This document shows, piece by piece, positions 56,704-64,000 of a DNA stretch of 64,000 nt. The stretch comes from Chryseobacterium sp. T16E-39 (GTDB lineage Bacteria; Bacteroidota; Bacteroidia; Flavobacteriales; Weeksellaceae). Position 1 is the first letter of the stretch, and every line of letters starts with the position of its first letter. Location: positions 3,534,001-3,598,000 of the forward strand of contig NZ_CP022282.1 in NCBI RefSeq assembly GCF_002216065.1, given 5' to 3'. The notes beneath the pieces were generated by a model. The model was given only the letters and a program-made list of their open reading frames with translations. It did no database searches and was not told where the DNA came from. A program made the position numbers and the translations under genes.

Positions 56704-59619
56704 ATGAATAGTAAAAAATTATTTAATGCAAAAGTTTTGATTCCACCAAGCGCTTTATTCTTCTTGGGAATAATAAGTATTAATGGGCAGGAATTAAAAC
56801 AAAAAAAAGATACACTTCGCGAGAAAGATATTGACGAAGTTGTAGTAGTAGCTTACGGGAAGGCTAAAAGAACGAGTTACACAGGTTCTGTCGCGACGAT
56901 CTCAAGTGAAAAAATCAATAACAGACCCGTCACTAACATTACAAAAGCATTAGAAGGCCAGGTCGCAGGTCTCCGGGCAGTAAGCGCTTCCGGACAACCC
57001 GGAGCTACGGCAACCATCCGTATCAGAGGGATTGGATCAATCAGTGCATCAAGTAATCCTTTATTTGTGGTAGATGGAATTCCTTTTGATGGAAATATTA
57101 ATTCTATCAGTCCTAATGATATTGAATCTATCAGCGTTTTAAAAGATGCTACAGCCAGCTCTTTGTACGGATCAAGAGGAGCCAATGGGGTAATCATCGT
57201 TACTACAAAATCCGGAAAAAAAGGAGAACCGCGTGTGAATTTTAATATCAGTCAGGGGTTTTCAGGGCGGGCCGTAAAAGATTATGAGCAGGTAAATACA
57301 GATCAGTACTTTCAACTGTATTGGGAGGCTTTAAGGAATGGATATAGATCCAGTCAGATATCTTCTCAACAGGCTGCCCAGATGGCAACCAACAATTTGG
57401 TGAACGAGTTGGGAATTAATCCGTATGGACAAAATTATGTCAACCCTGTTGGAACTGACGGAAAGCTTTTACCGGGAGCAAAAGCTTTATGGAATGACGA
57501 CTGGAGAGATATTCTTCAAAGGGTTGCTTCCAGAAACCAGGTAGATCTGGATTTTAGTGGAGGAAATGAGAAAGGAAATTACTTCTTTTCCCTGGGTTAT
57601 CTGGATGATAAAGGAATTGCTATAGGTTCTGGTTTCAAAAAGTACAGTACCCGATTGAAAATTAATAATGAAGTCAAAAAATGGTTGACCATTGGTGCTA
57701 ATTTAAGCTACACAAACAGTCTTCAGGAAGCTCCGCCTTCTTCGGACTCAAGAACAGATAATATTATTAATGCAGCGAGGGTAATTCCTTCTTTTTATCC
57801 TTATTATGAGCGAAACCCAGATGGAAGCTATCATCTTGATGCCAATGGGAACTATATTTATGATTTTGGAAAATACAGACCAACAGCTGCTTTGCAAAAT
57901 CAAAATGCAGCTGCAACTTTACCGTTAGATAAGAACGAAAACAGGGAAGATAACTTTTCAGGGAAGGGATATTTGGATTTTACCTTCTTACCTGAACTGA
58001 AGTTTAAATCAAGTTTCTCCATAGACCTTGTAAACTATAATGGACATTATTATTCTAATGCTTTATTAGGAGAAGGGAGGGAAACAGGGGGCTCAGTGAC
58101 AAAAACAAATTCAAGAACCTTATCATATACCACAAGTAATATTTTGACCTATGATAAAAAATTCAACCAGCATCATTTTAATATTTTAGGGGGACAGGAA
58201 TTTTATCATTATGAGTATCAGACCATATCTGGAAACAGAAGTCAGTTTTCTTTGCCTTACTATTATGAGCCGGATGCCGCTGCTTTACTGGGGGGCTTTA
58301 GTGGAAATAGCGACAAACTAGGTTTATTGAGTTTTTTAGGTAAAGTAGAATATGATTTTAAAAATACCTATTTCATTTCCGGGTCTGTAAGGGCTGATGG
58401 GTCTTCAAGATTCTCACGTGAAAACAGATGGGGAACCTTTTGGTCTGTCGGAGGATCATGGAAAGTATCTAATGAAGCCTTTATTAAAGATTTAAATTTC
58501 TTTGATCAGCTTACTCTTCGGGCAAGTTACGGAGGGCAAGGGAATGATAAACTAAGTACTTATTATGCTTATCAAAGCTTGTATGGATTCTACAATAATC
58601 TTGGTGAAGGAGGTACGGTAGCAAGAAGACTTCCTACTCCAGATTTAAAATGGGAAACCAATCTCAACTCAAATATAGGGTTGGAATTTGCGATACTTAA
58701 AAATAGAATAAAAGGGAATGTAGAGTACTTCCAGCGTAAAAGCAAAGACCTTTTATTTGATAGACCTTTAGCTCCTTCACTTGGTTTCAGTGGTTATTCT
58801 GCAAATATAGGAGAGTTAAAAAATACAGGATTTGAATTTTCACTATTTACTACACCGGTTAAAACAAATGACTTCCAATGGGATGTTGACGTCAATTTAA
58901 CTACTCTGAAAAATAAAATTACCAAGCTTCCAAAAGGCCCTATTGTTACAGGAACTAAATTATTGCAGGTAGGAGGTTCTGTGTATGATTTCTTTATTCC
59001 TGAATGGATGGGTGTAGATCCAAGCAATGGTGCTCCTTTGTGGAAATATATTTATCAGGATGCCAATGGAAACACTGTAGAAGGAACGACTTCTGAATAT
59101 GCAAAAGCTACAAAAACTTTACAGGGATCTTCTTTACCGAAAGTTTCAGGTGGAGTTACGACAAGTATCACCTATAAGAACTTTGATTTCTCTGGGCTGG
59201 TAACATTCAGCATTGGGGGTAAGATCCTTGATACAGACTATACGATGTTGATGTCTAACGGAAGCAACGGGGGAAGAGCCTGGAGTGCTGAAATGCTTAA
59301 CAGATGGACTCCGGAAAATCCAAATACTGATGTTCCTGCCCTAAGTACGAAAACAAATAACTGGACATCTACATCTTCAAGATTTCTATATTCGGGAACA
59401 TATGCAAGGGTTAAAAGTGTGAGCCTTGGGTATACGCTGCCATCAGATTATTTTGGAAAGCTTGGATTGAAAAAATTCAGAATTTACCTACAGGCAGAAA
59501 ATCTCCTGACCTTTTATAAGCATAAAGGAATGGATCCGGAACAGGCTATTGATGGAACCACGTATTACAGGTATCCTGCAATGAGAACAATTACTTTCGG
59601 CCTTCAGGCAACTCTTTAA
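56704..59619 (+). CDS. SusC/RagA family TonB-linked outer membrane protein, pair 2
   Basis: A 971-residue outer-membrane transporter under the SAM riboswitch. Signal region MNSKKLFNAKVLIPPSALFF to 'INGQ', TonB-box-like 'IDEVVVVAYGKAKRTSYTGSV', plug blocks 'PVTNITKALEGQVAGLRAV', 'IRIRGIGSISASSNPLFVVDGIPFDG' and 'DATASSLYGSRGANGVIIVTTKSGKKG', and a barrel ending 'ITFGLQATL'. Like pair 1 it lacks the carboxypeptidase-like N-terminal domain. I chose the ATG at 56704 over a TTG at 56698. Riboswitch control suggests it imports methionine, a methionine precursor or methionine-rich peptides; this is inference. Confidence 0.94.
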   Translation: MNSKKLFNAKVLIPPSALFFLGIISINGQELKQKKDTLREKDIDEVVVVAYGKAKRTSYTGSVATISSEKINNRPVTNITKALEGQVAGLRAVSASGQPGATATIRIRGIGSISASSNPLFVVDGIPFDGNINSISPNDIESISVLKDATASSLYGSRGANGVIIVTTKSGKKGEPRVNFNISQGFSGRAVKDYEQVNTDQYFQLYWEALRNGYRSSQISSQQAAQMATNNLVNELGINPYGQNYVNPVGTDGKLLPGAKALWNDDWRDILQRVASRNQVDLDFSGGNEKGNYFFSLGYLDDKGIAIGSGFKKYSTRLKINNEVKKWLTIGANLSYTNSLQEAPPSSDSRTDNIINAARVIPSFYPYYERNPDGSYHLDANGNYIYDFGKYRPTAALQNQNAAATLPLDKNENREDNFSGKGYLDFTFLPELKFKSSFSIDLVNYNGHYYSNALLGEGRETGGSVTKTNSRTLSYTTSNILTYDKKFNQHHFNILGGQEFYHYEYQTISGNRSQFSLPYYYEPDAAALLGGFSGNSDKLGLLSFLGKVEYDFKNTYFISGSVRADGSSRFSRENRWGTFWSVGGSWKVSNEAFIKDLNFFDQLTLRASYGGQGNDKLSTYYAYQSLYGFYNNLGEGGTVARRLPTPDLKWETNLNSNIGLEFAILKNRIKGNVEYFQRKSKDLLFDRPLAPSLGFSGYSANIGELKNTGFEFSLFTTPVKTNDFQWDVDVNLTTLKNKITKLPKGPIVTGTKLLQVGGSVYDFFIPEWMGVDPSNGAPLWKYIYQDANGNTVEGTTSEYAKATKTLQGSSLPKVSGGVTTSITYKNFDFSGLVTFSIGGKILDTDYTMLMSNGSNGGRAWSAEMLNRWTPENPNTDVPALSTKTNNWTSTSSRFLYSGTYARVKSVSLGYTLPSDYFGKLGLKKFRIYLQAENLLTFYKHKGMDPEQAIDGTTYYRYPAMRTITFGLQATL

Positions 59620-59635
59620 TCTTAAAATTAAAACA

Positions 59636-61129
59636 ATGAAAAAAATAAAATATTTATCTCTTATCCTAATCGGTGCACTGTCTCTAAGCAGTTGTACAAC
59701 TGATCTGGAAACAGCACCTACCGATCAGGCAAATGAAGCAGAAGTTTTTAAAACTGCTGAAAGTGCTGAAACTGTCGTTAATGGAACATGGGCGAAATTT
59801 AATGATGATGGACCAACCTACGCAAATATTGGCTATTCCACAGTGTTGAGAACAAGCGATGCGATGGGAAGTGATGTCGCGGTTTTGACTAATAAGTATG
59901 GATTTGGCTCTGCATATGCGTTTACAGATCTGGTAAATAATACAGGAAGTCGTTCTCTTTTTTTCTGGAGTACATTGTATTCGGCAATCAACAATATGAA
60001 TAATGTGATCAGCCGAATTGATGGAGTGGAAGGGAGTCAGTCCAAAAAAGATCAGGTAAAAGGCCAGGCAAAAGCCTTGCGTGCTTTTTGTTATTTAAAC
60101 CTGGCTAGTTTTTATCAGTTTAGTTATTTAAAAGATAAAAATGCTTTGGTTGCACCTATTTACACTGAACCTACTACAACCAACTCTGTGGGAAAAAAGA
60201 GAGCAAGTCTTGAAGAAATTTATGCTTTAATTAAAAATGACCTTTCTGAAGCAGGACTTTTGCTGGATAACTATACCCGAAATAACAAAGATAAAATTGA
60301 CAAGTCTGTTGCTTATGGATTGCTGGCAAGGGCGTATTTAAATACAGGTGAATGGAGCAAAGCTGTTACTGCTGCACAGATTGCAAAAGCAGGTTTTCCT
60401 TTGATGGCTCCTGAAAAATATAAAGATGGATTCAATGATGTTACAAATGGAGAATGGATATGGGGACATGGTCAGACACAAGAGCAATCTGGAGCAAGCT
60501 ATGCATTTCATTATTTAGATGTTTCATCTTCGGGAAGTTTTTATTATAGTTTTATGGCTGATCCATATTTTAAAGATCTGTTTGATACCAATGACATCAG
60601 ATATCAATTATTCCAATGGGATGGGCTTCCGGGAAGGGAAGGACTTCTGAGATATGCTAAGTTTAAATTTAAAGCGAATCTTATTGCAGATATTGTGTAC
60701 ATGAGATCGGCTGAAATGTATTTAATCGAAGCAGAGGCAGCAGCTAGAAATGGCAATGTTACCAATGCCATAACAGTTTTAAATCAATTAAAATCGGCGA
60801 GGCACGCCAATGTTTATAATGGCCCATTAGCACAAAATGATGTGATAAAAGAAGTTCTGATTGAAAGAAGAAAAGAATTATTTGGGGAAGGATTTTCATT
60901 ATCAGATATCATAAGAACTCAAAGTACTGTCGTAAGAAAACCTTACACAGATGCTAACGGACAACCAATAAAGGTTCAAATTACAACTCCGGATGGCACC
61001 GTAAAAATGGTAAATGGAAGGGGACATTCTGTTTTCTCTTTCCCTGACCAATCTGCTTTTGCTCCGAACAGCAGATACTATTTGTTCACGATTCCACAGA
61101 AGGAGGCGGAGAATAATCCGAATTTATAG
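59636..61129 (+). CDS. SusD/RagB family nutrient-binding lipoprotein, pair 2
   Basis: A 497-residue surface lipoprotein starting MKKIKYLSLILIGALSLSSC with a lipobox (L-S-S-C), then 'TTDLETAPTDQ'. 'VKGQAKALRAFCYLNLASFYQFSYL' is the SusD helical hallmark, 'MRSAEMYLIEAEAAARNGN' and 'LIERRKELFGEGFSLSDIIRT' the C-terminal signature, and 'YLFTIPQKEAENNPNL' is the usual SusD end. It starts 16 bases after susC and shares the riboswitch-controlled transcript. It would bind the nutrient at the cell surface; the ligand is presumably linked to methionine or SAM supply. A terminator follows. Confidence 0.93.
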   Translation: MKKIKYLSLILIGALSLSSCTTDLETAPTDQANEAEVFKTAESAETVVNGTWAKFNDDGPTYANIGYSTVLRTSDAMGSDVAVLTNKYGFGSAYAFTDLVNNTGSRSLFFWSTLYSAINNMNNVISRIDGVEGSQSKKDQVKGQAKALRAFCYLNLASFYQFSYLKDKNALVAPIYTEPTTTNSVGKKRASLEEIYALIKNDLSEAGLLLDNYTRNNKDKIDKSVAYGLLARAYLNTGEWSKAVTAAQIAKAGFPLMAPEKYKDGFNDVTNGEWIWGHGQTQEQSGASYAFHYLDVSSSGSFYYSFMADPYFKDLFDTNDIRYQLFQWDGLPGREGLLRYAKFKFKANLIADIVYMRSAEMYLIEAEAAARNGNVTNAITVLNQLKSARHANVYNGPLAQNDVIKEVLIERRKELFGEGFSLSDIIRTQSTVVRKPYTDANGQPIKVQITTPDGTVKMVNGRGHSVFSFPDQSAFAPNSRYYLFTIPQKEAENNPNL

Positions 61130-61135
61130 GATTTT

Positions 61136-61166
61136 AAAAGGGAGTTGCTTTAAGTAACTCCCTTTT
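61136..61166 (+). terminator. Terminator after SusCD pair 2
   Basis: AAAAGGGAGTT (61136-61146) pairs perfectly with AACTCCCTTTT (61156-61166), with further weak pairing outside, seven bases after the susD stop. The 3' flank is T-rich after AAA. Confidence 0.75.
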
Positions 61167-61334
61167 AAATTTTTGGCTTAATATTTTTTTTACTCTCCTT
61201 GTATTATAACAAGAATTTATAGCAGAAAAAGATGATGAGTATAACATCTTTACTGTCTTATGTTATTTTTTTATTTGTTTGATCCTGTATCCTTTTTCAG
61301 ACCGGGTTATATTTATTATAAATAGAGAATAAAT

Positions 61335-61361
61335 AAAAAACTGCCTCAAAAATGAGGCAGT
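61335..61361 (-). terminator. Terminator of the RHS-lipoprotein unit
   Basis: ACTGCCTCA (61340-61348) pairs perfectly with TGAGGCAGT (61353-61361). On the minus strand it is followed by a run of T, and it lies 28 bases after the lipoprotein stop. Confidence 0.8.
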
Positions 61362-61388
61362 ATAAGTAATTGTTACCTAAATAAACAA

Positions 61389-61829
61389 TTAATGAGAAAT
61401 TGTTTTAGTTGCATTAATGCTTGTTTTTAGTAGCCATTTATTTTTTCCTTTTTGTAGAAGATAAATTGTTAAATTTTCTTCGAGGCCACATACTTTGTCT
61501 AATCCAACTATAGCCATTGCTCCGTCTTCAGATATTAATGGTTTAGATAATTTTGTTATGCAAAAAGACTTTGAGTCTTTAAACTTATTTTTTATTGCCG
61601 ATGTATCTATTTTGTATTTTTCATTTCTTTTAATATTAAAATGTAAATCTTTAAATTCTTCTTCCTTAAAATAGTTTAAAGATTTCTCTAAATAGAATGG
61701 TTCGGTAGATAGATTTTTTAGTTTAATATTATTGGAATGCAAAAAATCATTAATAATTACATATTCATCTTTGTTATCAGAACATGCAATACAGGATAGT
61801 ACTAAAAGTGTTGTAATAATTGACTTCAT
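61389..61829 (-). CDS. Small lipoprotein, candidate immunity protein for the RHS toxin
   Basis: A 146-residue predicted lipoprotein. The N terminus MKSIITTLLVLSCIAC ends in a lipobox (C-I-A-C), followed by 'SDNKDEY'. The mature domain has 'FYLEKSLNYFKEEEFKDLHFNI', 'SKPLISEDGAMAIVGLDKVCG' and 'TIYLLQKGKNKWLLKTSI', like a small alpha/beta periplasmic domain. It starts one base after the stop of the RHS gene, so the two are coupled. Gene order toxin-then-small protein and an envelope location suggest it protects the cell from the toxin tip; this is inference from context, no immunity family was recognised. Confidence 0.72.
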   Translation of the reverse strand: MKSIITTLLVLSCIACSDNKDEYVIINDFLHSNNIKLKNLSTEPFYLEKSLNYFKEEEFKDLHFNIKRNEKYKIDTSAIKNKFKDSKSFCITKLSKPLISEDGAMAIVGLDKVCGLEENLTIYLLQKGKNKWLLKTSINATKTISH

Positions 61830-61830
61830 A

Positions 61831-63999
61831 CTATTTAAAATTTATATTTATTTTAAAGTCAGTATTTTTTAATGCATTATAAATACTTTGATTGTACATT
61901 TTAAAGTTAGCACTATTGAAAATATTTGATGGAATTGCAGATTTTAAATTCCAGCCATTATTTTCTAAGAAACTAGTTCCATATTGTTGAATATGATAAT
62001 GTCCCGCATTATCTAATAAACTTGAATAATCTAAGGCTGAGCCACTCAATTGTATTTCCTTTTTTGCTGCTTTTCTTAGATCTTCTCCTCCATTATATAT
62101 CCTTACATGTCCCAGTTCATGTTGCATTACATAGGCTAATTGCTCTCTACTAGCAAATGCCTTATGGGATAAATATATTTTATGGACATTTACCTTTCCC
62201 TTAAGGAATCCTCTGTCAACAGTAGTGCTTTCAGTAACGCCTAGAGCTCTTTTTACAACTTTTTCTCCGCTTTCTTTAACTTCAGTATATTTGATTACAC
62301 CCTCACTACAATCACACGTCATTTCTCCACCAGGTATTGCTCTATTATAAATATCATTTTTGTCAAGACCAGATTGTGTTCCAAATTGTTTTTCATACAA
62401 ATCCCTTGCATAAGATCTGTCACCAACAGGAGTTTTTCCATCAACTGTATTTTCGGCCGTATCTTCTATGGCGCTGGTTTTTGTACCGGTAGAAGTTGTG
62501 TAATATCTTACAGTATAGCTGACAGCAGCAATTGCTCCTCCCATTGCAGCTCCTTTTACAATTCCTTGAAGAACATTGGTGTTATTTACGGCAGCATCAA
62601 TAGCCCCACCAGCAGCACCTAGTGCAGCACCCTGAGCTACTGTTCCCCAGAATCCGTTACCGAATACATTGAGAGCACCAACACCAGCAGATAAGCCTCC
62701 CATTACAAAAGAAGTTAGGACACTTTTCAAAAAGCCTGCCTTGCTTGCGTTTCCTGTAAGAGCAGCCATTCCGGTATAGATTAATGCTCCAATCATAACA
62801 GCTTTTAGTGCTCCGATAATTAAAATAGGTATACTGATAGCAATAAAAAACTCACCATTTGGATCATTAAACATCAAAGGATTATTCATTACGTAACCAT
62901 ACTTATTATAATTTTGAGTATTGGTAGGATCTTGAATATTTTCATCTGCATTAAGGAATCTACGTAATAAAGGGTCGTAAAGCCTACCGTTCATGTGGAT
63001 GATTCCCACTTCTGCAAAATGTTCATGACTAGTGTAGCCCCTGTCCAGTAATAACGAAGCATTATCAATAATATTTTTATCGGTAACAACAGCACCATTT
63101 CCTATTTTAAGATGAGTGAAATTACCCCATGCGTCATAATGTCTTTGTTCTAGTTTATTTCCATCTTCGTCACTAATAGCTAGTATACTTCCGATATAAT
63201 CTTTGTGTAAAAATTTGTATGAACCACTGGCCTCATCGTAATTTTTGAGAAAAATAATATTGCTTTCATATGGAGTGCCTCCAATGTAGAGAATGTGTTT
63301 TTCTTTGCCGGTAGCATTCTCTCTTACTACTTCAAAGCTTCCGTCTTCACTGTAATATTTAGTGAATTTACCTTCTCCATTACTACCAAAGTTACCACCG
63401 TAAGTAACTTGTTGTCTCATGCTTGTTAATCCATATTGGAATGCAACGTCCCCTTTTTCACCGTCAATAAATACGGGGTCATTATTTTCATTATAAACAA
63501 TACTTTGAATGAGATCATTATTATAATTCTGTACGCCAGTATTATTAAGGGTCATTCCTGTCGGTTGATAAACCTTCGAAGTATTTTCATACTTCATGGT
63601 TCCTATCTGGTCATTTTCTAAGATTCTACCTTTTGCATCATAAATGTTTTGTGAAAGCTGTCCTGTTCTTGGATTAGTCCATTTAATTAGACGATTATTA
63701 TCATCATAAGTAAATGTCTCAGAGATGCTGAAATCACCTAATGTATTTCTAGTTTTTAGCTCATTTTTTACTCCGTCAAAAGTATAATTAACAAATAAAA
63801 TACTAGGAATTCCGGCTTGCTGAGTCCAATGTTGATGATCAATATTAGTTAGATAACCACTTTCATCGTAGGTATTAAAAATTTTTGATTTTCCTAAATT
63901 TGCCTTTAATGTTTGTCCTTTAAGATTGGTTTCTAATAATGTCCAAAGAATTTTCCCTGAGTTTTTATCTTTTATCTGATACAACTCACCATTCCATGT
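61831..63999 (-). CDS. RHS-repeat polymorphic toxin with HELGH metalloprotease-like C terminus (partial)
   Basis: The frame is open to the window edge, so the 5' part is missing; the visible Leu at 63984 is internal. About 722 residues are seen. Residues 1-380 contain YD/RHS repeats ('FDGVKNELKTRN', 'YDAKGRILENDQIG') and the RHS core end 'YDPLLRRFLNADENIQDPTN' followed by 'YNKYGYVMNNPLMFNDPNGE'. Next is a Gly/Ala-rich hydrophobic segment of about 110 residues, then a variable tip with 'YVMQHELGHVRIYNGGEDL' (62107-62121 encode HELGH), a zinc-metallopeptidase-like motif. The tip is likely the toxin. Type of secretion is not visible. The small lipoprotein follows after one base. Confidence 0.85.
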   Translation of the reverse strand, partial: TWNGELYQIKDKNSGKILWTLLETNLKGQTLKANLGKSKIFNTYDESGYLTNIDHQHWTQQAGIPSILFVNYTFDGVKNELKTRNTLGDFSISETFTYDDNNRLIKWTNPRTGQLSQNIYDAKGRILENDQIGTMKYENTSKVYQPTGMTLNNTGVQNYNNDLIQSIVYNENNDPVFIDGEKGDVAFQYGLTSMRQQVTYGGNFGSNGEGKFTKYYSEDGSFEVVRENATGKEKHILYIGGTPYESNIIFLKNYDEASGSYKFLHKDYIGSILAISDEDGNKLEQRHYDAWGNFTHLKIGNGAVVTDKNIIDNASLLLDRGYTSHEHFAEVGIIHMNGRLYDPLLRRFLNADENIQDPTNTQNYNKYGYVMNNPLMFNDPNGEFFIAISIPILIIGALKAVMIGALIYTGMAALTGNASKAGFLKSVLTSFVMGGLSAGVGALNVFGNGFWGTVAQGAALGAAGGAIDAAVNNTNVLQGIVKGAAMGGAIAAVSYTVRYYTTSTGTKTSAIEDTAENTVDGKTPVGDRSYARDLYEKQFGTQSGLDKNDIYNRAIPGGEMTCDCSEGVIKYTEVKESGEKVVKRALGVTESTTVDRGFLKGKVNVHKIYLSHKAFASREQLAYVMQHELGHVRIYNGGEDLRKAAKKEIQLSGSALDYSSLLDNAGHYHIQQYGTSFLENNGWNLKSAIPSNIFNSANFKMYNQSIYNALKNTDFKININFK

Positions 64000-64000
64000 A

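Noticed and set aside
63982..63984. TTG as a start of the RHS gene
   Set aside because: It is an internal Leu codon in 'GELYQIKD'; the frame stays open to the window end.
1..64000. CRISPR arrays, insertion sequences, tRNA and rRNA genes, phage genes, replication origin
   Set aside because: I looked for direct repeats with spacers, transposase or integrase motifs, tRNA cloverleaf ends and origin-type repeats and saw none.

Overview
The window is AT-rich DNA from a member of the Bacteroidota, most like Chryseobacterium or a close relative in the Weeksellaceae. Evidence: two SusC/SusD outer-membrane uptake pairs, a BshC bacillithiol enzyme, secreted proteins with the 'VGI-T-P-LDVNG' start, a GYDIA-type GHMP kinase, and many copies of the Bacteroidota -7 promoter element TAnnTTTG directly upstream of starts. 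Genus-level placement is inference; no rRNA or tRNA gene was recognised.

Layout. 1-438 is the 3' end of mfd. 578-2965 is a tandem trio of related secreted proteins. 3230-5279 holds a lipoprotein, pth and a small secreted protein. 5534-8950 (minus) is a CO2/bicarbonate block: two unlike beta-carbonic anhydrases around a SulP transporter and a small exported protein. 9263-36300 is a 27-kb surface-polysaccharide locus, nearly all minus strand. It has 10 GT2 and 2 GT4 glycosyltransferases, 4 left-handed beta-helix acyltransferases (one a sugar-nucleotide N-acetyltransferase), Ugd, RfbA, RfbB, a 3,4-ketoisomerase, a DegT aminotransferase, a Wzm/Wzt exporter, an AsnB-type amidotransferase, two methyltransferases, an SDR protein, and an unusual carrier-protein/adenylation/GNAT group. 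36504-41283 is rimP-nusA-infB. 41594-45884 is SusCD pair 1. 45949-54060 carries a secreted protein, a Porin_10-like barrel, bshC, a LysM/periplasmic-binding protein, fabD and a GHMP kinase. 54191-56278 is pckA and aroQ. 56523-61129 is a SAM-I riboswitch followed by SusCD pair 2. 61389-63999 is an RHS polymorphic toxin, cut by the window edge, with a small lipoprotein.

How the genes work together. RfbA and RfbB make dTDP-4-keto-6-deoxyglucose; the FdtA/QdtA-like isomerase, DegT aminotransferase and beta-helix N-acetyltransferase would turn it into a dTDP-3-acetamido-3,6-dideoxyhexose. Ugd makes UDP-glucuronate and the AsnB-like enzyme could amidate a uronic acid. Glycosyltransferases build the chain and Wzm/Wzt export it. 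The carrier protein plus adenylation enzyme suggest an amino-acyl decoration.

Most worth a second look: the SAM riboswitch (aptamer plus terminator) governing a SusCD pair, implying uptake tied to methionine/SAM status; the carrier/adenylation module in the polysaccharide locus; a one-base frameshift in an A tract that strips the signal peptide from the LysM/binding protein; the RHS toxin with an HELGH metalloprotease-like tip and a candidate lipoprotein immunity partner; and the leader hairpin with a 16-codon mini-ORF before rimP-nusA-infB.
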